Shown here: in pieces, positions 18,894 to 34,188 of the stretch
Numbering within the stretch: position 1 is the first letter of the stretch
Layout of the letters: each line of letters opens with the position of its first letter
Origin: Thiobacillus sp.
Lineage (GTDB): Bacteria; Pseudomonadota; Gammaproteobacteria; Burkholderiales; Thiobacillaceae
Direction of reading: 5' to 3'
Assembly: GCA_019459325.1 (NCBI GenBank)
Contig: JAIBFA010000102.1
Coordinates: 1 to 52,076, forward strand
Length of the DNA: 52,076 nucleotides
The notes under the pieces: generated by a model
Told to the model about the DNA's origin: nothing
Databases searched by the model: none
What the model saw: the letters and a program-made list of their open reading frames with translations, nothing else
Made by a program: the position numbers and the translations under genes

Positions 18894-20505
18894 CGCCCTC
18901 GACCTGCTTGTTGATCGCCCACTGCTGCGCGATCGACAGGATGTTGTTGACCACCCAATACAACACCAGGCCTGCCGGGAAGAATACGAACATCACGGTG
19001 AACGCCACCGGCATGATCATCATGATCTTGGCCTGCATCGGATCCATCGGCTGCGGGTTGAGCTTGACCTGCAGGATCGAGGTGATGCCCATGACGACAG
19101 GCAGGATGTACCACGGGTCCGGCGCGGTCAGGTCGGTAATCCAGCCGAGCCAAGGCGCGCCGCGCATTTCCACCGCAGCGAGCAGCACCCAGTACAGCGC
19201 GATGAACACCGGAATCTGGATCAGGATCGGCAGGCAGCCGCCGAGCGGGTTGATCTTCTCGGTCTTGTACATCTCCGCCATCGCCTGATGCAGCTTGGCG
19301 CGGTCGTCGCCGTAGGTTTCCTTCAGCTTTTGCAGACGGGGCGTCAGCTTCTTCATCTTGGCCATCGACTTGTAGCCCGCCGCCGACAGCGGGTACAGCG
19401 CCAGCTTGATGAGTATGGTCAGGATGATGATGGCCCAGCCCCAATTGCCGACGATGCGCTCGATCTTTTCCAGCGACCAGAAGATCGGATACGCCAGCGG
19501 CGTCAGCCAGCCATAGTCGCGCGACAGATCGAGTCCCGGTGCGGTTTTTTCCAGCACCGTCTGGGCTTGCGGGCCGGCATACAGCGGCACGGTGAAGATC
19601 TTTTGCTGGCCGGGCGCAAGCGTGCCCTCCGCCAGAATCACCCCGGCCGAATACAGACCGTCGCCCAGCGCACGGGTGTAGTACTCGCGCTTGACGCTGC
19701 CCTCGGGCAGCCAGGCCGACACGAAATGATGCTGCACCATCCCGACCCAGCCGTTATTGGCGGTCTTTTCGAAATCGGCGTTGCCTGCCTGAATATCCTT
19801 GAACGCGACTTTCTGGAATTTCTTGGCGTCGGTGTAGAACGCCGGGCCGGTGTAGGTATAGAGGAAGAAGGATTCGCCGCGCGGTGCGTCGCCGTGACGG
19901 GTAAACTGATAGTAGGGGGTCAGATCGATGGGCTGGGTGCCGCCATTGATGACGCGGGTTCTGACCGAGATCTGGTAGCTGCCACGCTTGAAAATATAGG
20001 TTTTTTCAACCCGTACGCCGGTGGCGGGATTGCTCCACACCAGCGGCACTTCCAGTTGCGCAGCGCCGCCGGCCAGACGGTAGGTGCCGGGGTTCAGCTG
20101 AAACGCGCTGCGGTGCGTCGGCAAGCCTTCGCCGACCAAGCCGCTTTGCGCCAGATAAGGCCGGGTTTTGGCGTCCTCGAACAGGGTGAAGACCTGGTTC
20201 TTGTCTTCCGTCTCGCGATACGACAGCAGCTGCAGCTCGCGCAGATCGCCGCCATTGGCATCGATGGTGGCACGCAGCACGTCGGTTTCCACCACGGCGC
20301 GCTGGCCCTTGGCAAAGCCCCCGGTCTGTGCCGGCGTGGCGGCGGGCGCATTCAGTGCCTGACTGGGGGTGGGAGCGCTTGTTGCGGACGCGCTCGTCGC
20401 GGAAGGGGCCACAGGCGCGGGCGCGTTTTTGTCCTGCCAGGCTTCCCATAATAAAAGCAGCGAGAAGGAAAAAACGATGAAAAGAATCAGCCGCTGGTTA
20501 TCCAT
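18865..20505 (-). CDS. yidC: Membrane protein insertase YidC
   Basis: YidC inserts and folds inner-membrane proteins, alone or with SecYEG. The 546-residue protein has the Gram-negative layout: N-terminal membrane anchor ([20 protein letters not shown]), an Ala/Pro-rich linker, a large periplasmic domain (about 75-330), and the conserved C-terminal five-helix core with [19 protein letters not shown] and the [20 protein letters not shown] helix. The ATG at MDNQR matches the family; upstream codons overlap the rnpA end. It follows rnpA by 14 bases, leaving no room for yidD. Its end overlaps mnmE. Confidence 0.96.
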   Translation of the reverse strand: MDNQRLILFIVFSFSLLLLWEAWQDKNAPAPVAPSATSASATSAPTPSQALNAPAATPAQTGGFAKGQRAVVETDVLRATIDANGGDLRELQLLSYRETEDKNQVFTLFEDAKTRPYLAQSGLVGEGLPTHRSAFQLNPGTYRLAGGAAQLEVPLVWSNPATGVRVEKTYIFKRGSYQISVRTRVINGGTQPIDLTPYYQFTRHGDAPRGESFFLYTYTGPAFYTDAKKFQKVAFKDIQAGNADFEKTANNGWVGMVQHHFVSAWLPEGSVKREYYTRALGDGLYSAGVILAEGTLAPGQQKIFTVPLYAGPQAQTVLEKTAPGLDLSRDYGWLTPLAYPIFWSLEKIERIVGNWGWAIIILTILIKLALYPLSAAGYKSMAKMKKLTPRLQKLKETYGDDRAKLHQAMAEMYKTEKINPLGGCLPILIQIPVFIALYWVLLAAVEMRGAPWLGWITDLTAPDPWYILPVVMGITSILQVKLNPQPMDPMQAKIMMIMPVAFTVMFVFFPAGLVLYWVVNNILSIAQQWAINKQVEGGGKPASGKA

Positions 20506-20519
20506 GGGACGGGACGCGT

Positions 20520-20906
20520 TTAGTTGGAAGAGAATTCCGGCACGGCATCGCCTACCGGAGCGCTGGGCCATTTTGCCATGGCCCGGTGGCCGGCACGTTT
20601 AAACGTGCGTGACAAATCGCGTGCCTCATCGCCAGCAACCGGCTTGGCGATCAGGCGAACGACGAAATCACAGGCGGGCAGTTCCGGCAAAACCTGCCGA
20701 AAGCTTTCACGCACGCATCGCTTGACGCGATTGCGGTCTACTGCACGCGCAAGCAGGCGTTTGGCAATCACCATTCCCAAGCGCGGGTAACCCACTTGGT
20801 TGGGACGTGCCATCACCATTACATAATCCGTTTTGGCGCGCTGGTTCTCGCCAAACACCCGATCGAAATCGGCCTTGTTGACCAGACGCGCGTCGCGGAG
20901 GCGCAT
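20520..20906 (-). CDS. rnpA: Ribonuclease P protein component
   Basis: RnpA assists the RNase P RNA in removing 5' leaders from tRNA precursors. The 128-residue basic protein has the RNR signature region (AVDRNRVKRCVRESFRQ) and the central hydrophobic strand DYVMVMARPNQVGYPRLGMVIAK. Length is close to the usual ~120, with a few extra C-terminal residues. The ATG giving MRLRDARLVNKADFDRVF fits the family. It sits between rpmH (29-base gap) and yidC. Confidence 0.93.
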   Translation of the reverse strand: MRLRDARLVNKADFDRVFGENQRAKTDYVMVMARPNQVGYPRLGMVIAKRLLARAVDRNRVKRCVRESFRQVLPELPACDFVVRLIAKPVAGDEARDLSRTFKRAGHRAMAKWPSAPVGDAVPEFSSN

Positions 20907-20935
20907 GCCACCCGCTATGCTGGGATGCCTGTCGA

Positions 20936-21070
20936 TCAGACAGCCAGGCGCGCGCGGCCTTTGGCGCGACGGGCATTGATCACGGCGCGGCCTGCCTTGG
21001 TTTTCATGCGGGCGCGGAAACCGTGAGTGCGCTTGCGGCGGACGGTGGACGGCTGGTAAGTGCGTTTCAT
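20936..21070 (-). CDS. rpmH: 50S ribosomal protein L34
   Basis: The 44-residue product MKRTYQPS...[17 protein letters not shown]...RRAKGR is a canonical L34, strongly basic and nearly invariant in bacteria. AAAGGATATGCC before the ATG is a good ribosome binding site. It heads the leftward rpmH-rnpA-yidC-mnmE-ABC exporter cluster and faces dnaA. Confidence 0.97.
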   Translation of the reverse strand: MKRTYQPSTVRRKRTHGFRARMKTKAGRAVINARRAKGRARLAV

Positions 21071-21150
21071 GGCATATCCTTTCTGACTGGCGTTGACGGC
21101 ATCCCCAAGCGGGACGACGCAACACAAAAAAATCTGTTGAAAAACCGCGT

Positions 21151-21180
21151 ATTAGACCTGTCCCCCTGGGGGCCTGTCAA
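21151..21180 (-). promoter_or_regulatory. rpmH promoter
   Basis: Minus-strand consensus -35 TTGACA (21175-21180) and -10 TCTAAT (21151-21156) with an 18-base spacer. The spacer contains a GC-only CCCCC/GGGGG palindrome. The predicted leader of rpmH is about 75 bases. Confidence 0.65.
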
Positions 21181-21222
21181 GCTTGGCTCAGCACGCCCTA
21201 CCTGGCCGCAGACTATTTTGCC

Positions 21223-21231
21223 TGTGGATAA
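21223..21231 (-). promoter_or_regulatory. DnaA box upstream of dnaA
   Basis: TGTGGATAA on the plus strand is a perfect match to the TTATCCACA box read on the minus strand. It lies about 30 bases before the dnaA start, where it could mediate dnaA autoregulation or form part of a split origin. Confidence 0.75.
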
Positions 21232-21259
21232 CCTCCTCGAAGGAGAGTAAGATTCGCGT

Positions 21260-22642
21260 TTGAATCCCATGCAGCTTTCCGCTTCCCTCCCCTCGACTAT
21301 GGATTCCTTCTGGGACCTTTGCCAAGAGCGCTTTCGCGCCAACCTGACCCAGCAGCAATTCAGCACATGGATCAAGCCCCTGGTGTTTGAGGACACGGGC
21401 GGCGAGGTACGGATTCTGGCGCCCAATCATTTCGTGATGGATTGGGTGCGTGAAAAATTCGCCGAGCATATCGATGGCTGGGCGCGGGAATTCTATACGC
21501 GCCCCGTCGCCATCACCTATGCCTTGGGGAAAAAAACCAGTGCGCCGCGTGCATCGGCTGCCCCGGCGTCCACGATGAACCCGACCCCCGCTCCAGTCAG
21601 CCCTGCTGCACCGGTTCAAACCGGCCTGCGCATCAATCCCGGTTTCAACTTCGACAACTTCGTTTCCGGGCGCGCCAACCAACTGGCGCGCGCCGCGGCC
21701 CTGCAAATTGCCGACAACCCCGGCACCGCATACAACCCACTGTTCGTTTACGGCGGCGTGGGTCTGGGCAAGACCCATCTGCTGCAGGCCATCGGCAACA
21801 CGGTGCGCCAAGCCAACCCGGACGCCCGCATCAGCTACATCCACGCCAACGACTATGTCGACGACGTGGTCAAGGCCTATTTGAACAAGCAGTTCGACGA
21901 CCTGAAGCGGCGCTATATGTCGCTGGATTTATTGCTGATCGACGACATCCAGTTCCTGGCCAAGAAAGACCGCACCCAGGAAGAGTTTTTCTACGTCTTC
22001 AACTCGCTGATCGAGAACAAGAAACAGATCGTCATCACCTGCGACACTTTCCCCAAGGAGATCAGCGGGCTGGATGATCGCCTGAAATCGCGTTTTGCCT
22101 GGGGCCTGACCGTGGCCGTGGAACCGCCCGAACTGGAAATGCGGGTGGCCATCCTGCTGGCCAAGGCACAGGCGGAAAACATCAAGCTCGACGAGAACGT
22201 CGCCTTCTTCATCGCCAAGCAGGTGCGCTCCAACGTGCGCGAATTGGAGGGCGCCCTGAAGCGAGTGATCGCATTCTCGCGCTTCCACGAAAAGCCCATC
22301 ACCCTGGAACTGGTGAAGGAAGCCCTGCGTGACCTCATCGCGTCGACCTCGCGTATCGTCTCGATCGAGAACATCCAGAAAACCGTCGCCGATTTTTACA
22401 AGATCAAGGTCGCCGACATGTTTTCTAAGAAACGTACGCGTAACCTGGCGCGCCCGCGCCAGATCGCCATGGCGCTGGCCAAGGAACTGACCAACCAAAG
22501 TCTGCCGGAAATCGGCGAATCGTTCGGCGGGCGCGACCACACCACGGTGATTCACGCCTGCCGCAAGGTAGCCGAATTGCGCGAGACCGAAGCCGATATC
22601 GGGCGAGATTATCTGGTGTTATTACAAAGCCTGACTGGCTGA
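21260..22642 (+). CDS. dnaA: Chromosomal replication initiator DnaA
   Basis: DnaA binds DnaA boxes at oriC and melts the origin. The 460-residue protein has domain I ([27 protein letters not shown]), a short linker rich in Ala/Pro/Thr, the AAA+ domain with Walker [17 protein letters not shown] and Walker [13 protein letters not shown], and domain IV with the signature [15 protein letters not shown]. The start is uncertain: TTG here lies 13 bases after AAGGAG, while ATG codons follow at 21269 and 21299. It diverges from rpmH and precedes the candidate oriC. Confidence 0.96.
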   Translation: MNPMQLSASLPSTMDSFWDLCQERFRANLTQQQFSTWIKPLVFEDTGGEVRILAPNHFVMDWVREKFAEHIDGWAREFYTRPVAITYALGKKTSAPRASAAPASTMNPTPAPVSPAAPVQTGLRINPGFNFDNFVSGRANQLARAAALQIADNPGTAYNPLFVYGGVGLGKTHLLQAIGNTVRQANPDARISYIHANDYVDDVVKAYLNKQFDDLKRRYMSLDLLLIDDIQFLAKKDRTQEEFFYVFNSLIENKKQIVITCDTFPKEISGLDDRLKSRFAWGLTVAVEPPELEMRVAILLAKAQAENIKLDENVAFFIAKQVRSNVRELEGALKRVIAFSRFHEKPITLELVKEALRDLIASTSRIVSIENIQKTVADFYKIKVADMFSKKRTRNLARPRQIAMALAKELTNQSLPEIGESFGGRDHTTVIHACRKVAELRETEADIGRDYLVLLQSLTG

Positions 22643-22650
22643 GGATGAAA

Positions 22651-22659
22651 TGTGGATAA
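22651..22659 (-). promoter_or_regulatory. DnaA box
   Basis: Perfect TTATCCACA on the minus strand, nine bases after the dnaA stop codon. Confidence 0.75.
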
Positions 22660-22718
22660 GCCAGGTCATATGCGACGGGAAGGAAAATCATCCCCAATTC
22701 TCCCGGGCTTCAATGGTT

Positions 22719-22727
22719 TTATCCACA
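22719..22727 (+). promoter_or_regulatory. DnaA box
   Basis: Perfect TTATCCACA on the plus strand, immediately before the AT-rich stretch. The near-match TTATCCCCA lies at 22773-22781 on its other side. Confidence 0.75.
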
Positions 22728-22821
22728 CCCAAAAAACAATAACAAGCTTTTGTTTCAATTCATAAAAATGGCTTATCCCCAATTCTAGGCCGCCTTTATT
22801 ATGATTCTCAGGAATATATAA

Positions 22822-26471
<3,650 letters not shown>

Positions 26472-26499
26472 ATTCGGTCTTTCCCCACCCGCAACCCAC

Positions 26500-26528
26500 A
26501 AAAAAGCCCGGACTCACCGGGCTTTTTT
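26500..26528. terminator. Bidirectional intrinsic terminator between gyrB and the rhodanese-fusion gene
   Basis: A 12-bp perfect stem (AAAAAAGCCCGG and its complement) with a five-base loop ACTCA. A/T runs on both sides make it work in both directions, so it serves the convergent gyrB and rhodanese-fusion genes. Confidence 0.92.
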
Positions 26529-26544
26529 GATGCCATGGATAGAC

Positions 26545-27690
26545 CTAGTTTTTCTTTGATTCAATGGGCAAACCGGCTTCTTTCCATTCCGGGAAGCCGC
26601 CGCGGAACCAGTAAACGTTCTTCCAGCCAGCCTCGATCGCCATGACGGCCGACTTGTAGCTCTTCCAGCAGATGGTACCGTCGCAATACATCATGAACGG
26701 CGCGTTCTTGTCTTTGGGCAGTTTGTTGAGCGCGAATTGGTCGTCTGCCTGATCAAAACCGACTTCCTTGGCGCTGCCCTCCTTGTAGGGCACGGAGAGG
26801 GCACCGGGGACATGAGCCGTGTGATATTCCTCTTCCACCCGCACGTCGTACACCGGAATCCCTTTGGCAATCAGCGCTTTGGCTTCGGCAGCGGAAATGA
26901 TCTGGGCCCCCGGCAGGGTGGTCGGGGTCGTGTTCAGCATGGAGGCCACGCTTTTGAAATCCGCCTTGCTAGCCGTGCCTAGTGCGAGATTGAGGCTGTT
27001 GCCTTTCTGCAGCGTAGCGGCGAGCTTCTGTTGGACAGCCGGCGATACAGTTTCGGGTTGCACGCTCAGTGCGCGCAGGGGCACAGCGGCGCTGGTCGAA
27101 ACGATGCGTCCGCCGTTGGCGGCAGTCCAGGTTTTGGCCTCTTCGGCAGTAGCCACGGCAAGATCGTAGCGACCCAGTTTCAATCCATACAGCGGGGCTT
27201 CTGCCATGCGATGGAACTTGATTTCGGCAAAGTCGGCTTTGGCCAGCCCGCGGCTGTTGATTTCGCTGCGCGCCATGCCACCCATCAGAGACTCATAATC
27301 GGGAACGCCCAGTCGGGCTTGAGATTTGGCCGCCAGCGTGCCCTTGTAGTTGGGGCCGGCAACGAAGGATGCCGCTGTCATTTCGCTGGATTTGAGGATG
27401 GGCTCGAATTTAAACTTGCCGATGTTGGCAATGACCTGGGCAGGGCCGAATACCATGTCCAGCGTGCCGTCCTTGGCCTGCTTGATGGCCGAAAATCCGC
27501 GCTTGTAATACTGCAGGCGCACCGGCTGGCCTATCGCGCGTTCTATATCCTTGGCAAACGCGCGATAGCGCTGATTGGTGCCGGCATCGGTGATGGATTC
27601 GTCCTGGTCCAACACCACGCCGAGCGTGAGCGGGCCTGCCTGGACAAAAGCCGTAACCAGAAGCAGCGGCAGAATGGCAAAACGCAGCAT
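26545..27690 (-). CDS. Exported PhnD-like substrate-binding domain fused to a rhodanese domain
   Basis: A 381-residue exported protein: signal peptide (about 1-18), a PhnD/phosphonate-type periplasmic binding domain (about 20-255, with DMVFGPAQVIANIGKFKFEPI), and a C-terminal rhodanese domain (about 262-378). The rhodanese part keeps Asp282 and the active-site loop CDGTIC with Cys336; a second cysteine, Cys341, is inside the loop. This loop is six residues up to that second cysteine and could support sulfur transfer or redox chemistry. GGAG precedes the chosen ATG. The binding domain has no transporter genes beside it, so sensing or delivery to a redox partner is possible. Function is inferred. 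Confidence 0.82.
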   Translation of the reverse strand: MLRFAILPLLLVTAFVQAGPLTLGVVLDQDESITDAGTNQRYRAFAKDIERAIGQPVRLQYYKRGFSAIKQAKDGTLDMVFGPAQVIANIGKFKFEPILKSSEMTAASFVAGPNYKGTLAAKSQARLGVPDYESLMGGMARSEINSRGLAKADFAEIKFHRMAEAPLYGLKLGRYDLAVATAEEAKTWTAANGGRIVSTSAAVPLRALSVQPETVSPAVQQKLAATLQKGNSLNLALGTASKADFKSVASMLNTTPTTLPGAQIISAAEAKALIAKGIPVYDVRVEEEYHTAHVPGALSVPYKEGSAKEVGFDQADDQFALNKLPKDKNAPFMMYCDGTICWKSYKSAVMAIEAGWKNVYWFRGGFPEWKEAGLPIESKKN

Positions 27691-27753
27691 GATCGTCTCC
27701 ATGGAATGACGTGTGGAGTTAACGGCCAGCCGCAAAAAAAGTTTAATTACAGC

Positions 27754-28151
27754 TCAAGAAGTTGAAGCAGGCGCATTTTCCAGCCACGCCTGCAAAGTTG
27801 CGCGCAAGCGGTCTTCCTCTACCGGCAGCACCACAGCGGCGTCGATGCGCAAACGGGCGCTCACTTTGTCGAGTATGGCCTGATGGGCCGCTTCGTAAAA
27901 AACCAGAATGCGCGTGTCGGGCGCGCTTTGCACGGCAGCCAGCAGCGACTCGAGGTTGGACAGCCGGTCGCGGAAATCCGTCTGATGGTAAAAATCCGCC
28001 ACGATGACCGCAGGCGGGGATTTGCGCACCAGGCTGATGGCCTTGCGTTCCGACCATTCGGCGACGACCGCATACCCCAGGTCCTGATACATTTTTTTGT
28101 AGCCGGCCGTGCCGATGAAGGCATTGACCATGAGCAGGCTGGGCTGCGAAC

Positions 28152-28155
<4 letters not shown>
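27754..28155 (-). CDS. CheY-like pseudo-receiver protein
   Basis: A 133-residue single-domain protein with the alternating alpha/beta pattern of a response-regulator receiver. VIVADF ends where the phosphoacceptor aspartate normally lies, but the N-terminal acidic pair is missing (LLMVNAF), and the usual Thr/Ser and Lys positions are not clear. Mg2+-dependent phosphorylation is therefore doubtful. The start overlaps the topA stop (ATGA), indicating cotranslation with topoisomerase I. I do not recognise a named family. Confidence 0.7.
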
Positions 28156-30734
<2,579 letters not shown>

Positions 30735-30754
30735 GATGGATTTAGTGTGTCGCC

Positions 30755-31201
30755 TTAATGCAGGCGCCCCGGCTCGTGGTTCAGCAGCATGTCTTCAAGA
30801 TGGGTGAAATGTTCGATCAGACCGCGGCTCCACAGCACGATCAGCGTCATCCAGCGCACGTGATCCGGTTCGATGTCCTCGCCCCCCAGCGCCATCAGCC
30901 CGGAAATCACCCATTCGCGCGATTCGGGGTCGAGCACCTGCGCGCTGACCAGATAAGCGAGCTCGTTGCGGCAGGCGTCGTTGAGGCGTTCGAGTTCTTC
31001 GGGTGCGTAATGACGGTCATACGCCTGGGCCAGCCGTTCGTGGGTGGCGCTGCCGGAGAGGTTGGCGTACCAGTCGAGCGCGGCGTTGATGTCGGCTTCT
31101 TCAAAACCGGCAGCAAACAGGCGTTTTTCCAGCGCGTCGCGATCAGGCGCCAGTTCCGCCATGCGGAAGCTTTCGTAGAGGTAAACCAGGATGTCGAGCA
31201 T
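30755..31201 (-). CDS. smg: Smg family protein (DUF494)
   Basis: A 148-residue acidic protein starting MLDILVYLYESF, the hallmark start of the Smg/DUF494 family, which lies beside dprA and topA in many beta- and gammaproteobacteria. Helical, with a conserved EWVISGLMALGGEDIE segment near the middle. The molecular role is not established. The gene is four bases after dprA and 20 bases before topA, so these three are likely co-transcribed. Confidence 0.9.
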   Translation of the reverse strand: MLDILVYLYESFRMAELAPDRDALEKRLFAAGFEEADINAALDWYANLSGSATHERLAQAYDRHYAPEELERLNDACRNELAYLVSAQVLDPESREWVISGLMALGGEDIEPDHVRWMTLIVLWSRGLIEHFTHLEDMLLNHEPGRLH

Positions 31202-31205
31202 AGTG

Positions 31206-32264
31206 TCAGTGGATTTTTTGGTAGCGCCCGCCGGGCAAGGATGCAATACGCCCATCCAGTTCAAGCGTCAACAGCTTCGCTGAAAGCGCATCCAGCGTCA
31301 ACCCGGTTCTTTGTGCCAGGGTGTCGAGGCTGGCGGGCGCGCCGTCCAGCGCGTCCAGCACCGGGTCGGGCTGGGTTTCCGACAGCAGTGGTGGTGTCAG
31401 CCGCTGCTGCCAGGCCAGTTCGTCGAGAATGTCGGCGGCGGATTCGACCAGCTTGGCCCCCTGCTTGATCAGCGCATGGCAGCCGCGTGACAGGGGCGAA
31501 TGGATCGAGCCGGGAATGGCGAACACGTCGCGCCCTTGTTCGGTCGCCACCCGGGCGGTGATGAGCGAACCGCTGTTGGGCGCGGCCTCCACCACCAGTA
31601 CGCCGCGGGAAAGGCCGCTGATGAGACGGTTGCGACGCGGAAAGTGCCCGGGCAGGGGCGCGGTGCCAAGCGCGAACTCGGAGACGATCAGGCCGTTTTC
31701 GGCCAGCTGGTGCGCCAGCGTCTTGTTGCGTGCCGGATAGATGCGGTCGAGCCCGGTACCGATGATGGCGATGCTCGATCCGGCGCCCGCCAGGCCGCCG
31801 CGATGCGCAGCCGCGTCGATGCCGAGCGCAAGGCCGCTGACGATGGTCAGCCCGGCGTCGGACAGCGCGTGGGCGAAGGCTTCGGCATCGCGCACGCCCT
31901 GGGGGGTGGCGTTGCGGCTGCCGACGATGCCGAGGCTGGGTTGGCTCAACAGGCTGCGCCGCCCCTTGCAGTACAGCACGGCGGGGGGATCGGCGATCTC
32001 CAGCAGACTTTTTGGGTAATCTTCATCCGCCAGTGTCATCAGGCTGTTGCCGGGCTGGGCGAGCCAGGCATGCGCGGCCTTGAGCCCGGCGGCGTCCGGT
32101 TCGCCCAGCAGCGTGTCGCATTGGGCGGTGGACAGATGGGCCATCAGCGCGCTGCGGCCGGATGCCAAAACGGCCTCCGGGGAACCGAAGGCCGTTAGCA
32201 GGCGGATCAGACTGGTGTTGCCGACGCCCGGTGCGAGGGCAAGGCGCAGCCAGGCGTCAAGCAC
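31206..32264 (-). CDS. dprA: DNA-processing protein DprA
   Basis: DprA binds incoming single-stranded DNA and loads RecA during natural transformation. The 352-residue protein has the Rossmann-like core GIVGSRNATPQG, SGLALGIDAAAH, GTGLDRIYPARN, and SRGVLVVEAAPNSGSLITA, then a C-terminal winged-helix region (about 285-350, SLDTLAQRTGLTLDALSAKLL). The start is a GTG with no clear ribosome binding site. It follows the LysM gene by 30 bases and precedes smg. Confidence 0.94.
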   Translation of the reverse strand: MLDAWLRLALAPGVGNTSLIRLLTAFGSPEAVLASGRSALMAHLSTAQCDTLLGEPDAAGLKAAHAWLAQPGNSLMTLADEDYPKSLLEIADPPAVLYCKGRRSLLSQPSLGIVGSRNATPQGVRDAEAFAHALSDAGLTIVSGLALGIDAAAHRGGLAGAGSSIAIIGTGLDRIYPARNKTLAHQLAENGLIVSEFALGTAPLPGHFPRRNRLISGLSRGVLVVEAAPNSGSLITARVATEQGRDVFAIPGSIHSPLSRGCHALIKQGAKLVESAADILDELAWQQRLTPPLLSETQPDPVLDALDGAPASLDTLAQRTGLTLDALSAKLLTLELDGRIASLPGGRYQKIH

Positions 32265-32294
32265 GATCGGGGCGTCTTTCGGAGGCGAGCGTGC

Positions 32295-33488
32295 TCAGGG
32301 GTTTTTCACCGTGTCGAGCAGGTAGACCGGCCCATCGGATTGCATGATGAGCGCGTAGGACACGCGTTCGTATACCCGGTAGACCATCACCAGGCCGCTG
32401 CGGGCGTCGGGCAGCTTGATGGCGCGATCGCTGTTGTTGCCGAGACAGGTGCTGCGGAAGCTGTTGCGAACATCGGCTGCCTGGTCGTAGGTGACCTTGC
32501 TGTTTTCCTTCAGGCAGCGCACGTCGTTGTAGAGCCAGGCGCCGCCGTTGGGAACGCCCGTGGATTTTTCATTGACCCAGGTCATGCGGTCTTTTTCGTC
32601 GCGGGTCAGCATGACTGCCTGGCCTTCACGAAACACCGACAGCACATGGCCGGGCTCCAGGCCGTCGCGGCTGCCGCGGTTGATCACCACGGTCTGGTAG
32701 CGGCCGCTATCGGACAGGCCGCCGTACGCCGAAATGATGCGGCCGCTGATTTGGGCCTCGGGTGCGTGCGGGATGTATTCGAAGGTGGTGCTGTCATCGG
32801 CTTCCACCAGTTTGTCCCGGGGCAGGATTTCCTGTGCCGACTGCGTGATGCGGATTTTCTGCGGGGCGCCTTCCACCAGGGTGCGTGCATCGCCCAGGTA
32901 TTCGACTTCATGGCCCAGCACCTCGCCGGTTTCCGGATCCTTGAGCGCTTTGCCGGGGCGCAGCACGTTCCAGCGCGTGACCCCGCTCTTGCCGCCGGTG
33001 GCGAAGGCGTCGTCGCCCGCCGCCAGCACGACGCGCTCGGCATTGCTGCCCAGAATGAAGGGGGCATCATCGAACGCCCCCTGGGGCACCACGCGCGGCT
33101 GCGACAGGAAGGGATGGATCACGCGGATGGGGATGGAGGTAATGGCTTCTCCGTCGATATCGGTCGTGCGCACGCCAGGCGACAGCTTGACGGTCTGCAT
33201 GCCGTTTTTGCCGCCCTTGACCAGCGACAGGCGCGGTTCCTTGCCGCTGCGGTCGAGCACGATGAGGTCGCCCGGGTAAATCCAGTGCGGGTTTTTGACC
33301 TCTTCGCGGTTGAGGTTCCAGATCTGTGGCCAACGCCATGGATCCTTGAGGAAGCGCCCGGAAATGTCCCACAGGGTGTCGCCTTTGACCACGACGTAGG
33401 TGTCAGGCGCGTTGTCCTGCAGTTTAAGGGTGTCGGCCAGCACGGGTGCAGCCAGCAGCAGGGCAAGAGTAACTACGAGTTGACGCAC
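32295..33488 (-). CDS. Exported LysM-domain protein
   Basis: A 397-residue protein with a signal peptide (about 1-18) and one LysM domain (about 30-80: YVVVKGDTLWDISGRF, DPWRWPQIW, NPHWIYPGDLIVL) for peptidoglycan binding. The remaining ~300 residues are beta-rich and not assignable to a known enzyme. Genes of this type precede dprA in many betaproteobacteria. The start is a GTG with a strong GGAGGG. It diverges from def across about 158 bases. Confidence 0.9.
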   Translation of the reverse strand: MRQLVVTLALLLAAPVLADTLKLQDNAPDTYVVVKGDTLWDISGRFLKDPWRWPQIWNLNREEVKNPHWIYPGDLIVLDRSGKEPRLSLVKGGKNGMQTVKLSPGVRTTDIDGEAITSIPIRVIHPFLSQPRVVPQGAFDDAPFILGSNAERVVLAAGDDAFATGGKSGVTRWNVLRPGKALKDPETGEVLGHEVEYLGDARTLVEGAPQKIRITQSAQEILPRDKLVEADDSTTFEYIPHAPEAQISGRIISAYGGLSDSGRYQTVVINRGSRDGLEPGHVLSVFREGQAVMLTRDEKDRMTWVNEKSTGVPNGGAWLYNDVRCLKENSKVTYDQAADVRNSFRSTCLGNNSDRAIKLPDARSGLVMVYRVYERVSYALIMQSDGPVYLLDTVKNP

Positions 33489-33509
33489 GGGGAACCCTCC
33501 ATTTAGACC

Positions 33510-33537
33510 TTGTCTAATTTTGCGTTGAAAATATACT
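33510..33537 (+). promoter_or_regulatory. Candidate sigma-70 promoter of def-fmt
   Basis: TTGTCT (33510-33515), 16-base spacer, TATACT (33532-33537). The predicted leader to def is about 100 bases. A 7-bp inverted repeat CGCTTAG/CTAAGCG (33541-33547 and 33589-33595) starts right at the expected transcription start. Confidence 0.5.
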
Positions 33538-33646
33538 GTGCGCTTAGCTTACGGCTATCCGCCGCCTTATATTTAGGGTTGTGCGCAACTAAGCGTAGAT
33601 TCTGCATCAAAGCGCACGCTCAGACCCTTCATTCGTAAAAGTTTTT

Positions 33647-34180
33647 ATGGCCAGACTCGATATTTTGCATTACCCCGATGCGCGCCTGCACACCGTCGCC
33701 AAGCCGGTGGCGGGCGTGGACGCTCGCATCCGCCAGTTGGTCGACGACATGGCGGAGACCATGTATGCCGCCCCAGGCATCGGGCTGGCCGCGACCCAGG
33801 TCAATGTCCACGAGCGCGTCATCGTCATCGACATTTCCGAAACCCACGACGAGCTGCGGGTGTTCATCAATCCCGAAATCGTCGCCCAGTCGGGCCGCGA
33901 GGAAAGCGAGGAAGGTTGCCTGTCGGTGCCCGGCGTGTTTGACAAGGTCCAGCGCGCCGAACGCGTCACCGTGCGCGCGCTCGACCGCGAAGGCAAGCCG
34001 TTCGAACTAGCAGCCGACGGCCTGCTGGCGGTGTGCATCCAGCACGAAATGGATCATCTGATGGGCAAGGTCTTTGTCGACTATCTGTCCAATCTCAAAC
34101 GCAACCGCATCAAGGCCAGGCTATTGAAGCAGGCGCGCGAACACCGGCCCGATGCTGCGCCGGTGCGCGCATCGCTCTGA
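33647..34180 (+). CDS. def: Peptide deformylase
   Basis: Removes the formyl group from N-terminal formyl-methionine of new proteins. The 177-residue protein shows all three deformylase motifs: GIGLAATQ (44-51), EEGCLSVPG with metal ligand Cys91, and QHEMDH with ligands His133 and His137 and catalytic Glu134. Length is typical. It is eight bases upstream of fmt, the opposing formyltransferase, the usual pair. Confidence 0.97.
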   Translation: MARLDILHYPDARLHTVAKPVAGVDARIRQLVDDMAETMYAAPGIGLAATQVNVHERVIVIDISETHDELRVFINPEIVAQSGREESEEGCLSVPGVFDKVQRAERVTVRALDREGKPFELAADGLLAVCIQHEMDHLMGKVFVDYLSNLKRNRIKARLLKQAREHRPDAAPVRASL

Positions 34181-34188
34181 GCCGGCCC

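Larger units (their letters stand above)
22643..22821. other. Candidate replication origin (oriC)
   Basis: The dnaA-dnaN gap holds two perfect DnaA boxes in opposite orientation, one near match (TTATCCCCA), and an AT-rich stretch from about 22729 to 22770 that could be the unwinding element. A 12-bp direct repeat (ATCCCCAATTCT at 22690-22701 and 22775-22786) flanks the AT-rich part. Gene order and the switch in gene direction nearby support origin identity. The dnaN promoter must also be here. Confidence 0.7.

Noticed and set aside
17554-20451. A 965-codon open frame on the plus strand
   Set aside because: It is antisense to mnmE and yidC, which show all family motifs. Long opposite-strand frames are common in GC-rich DNA, and this translation has no recognisable domains.
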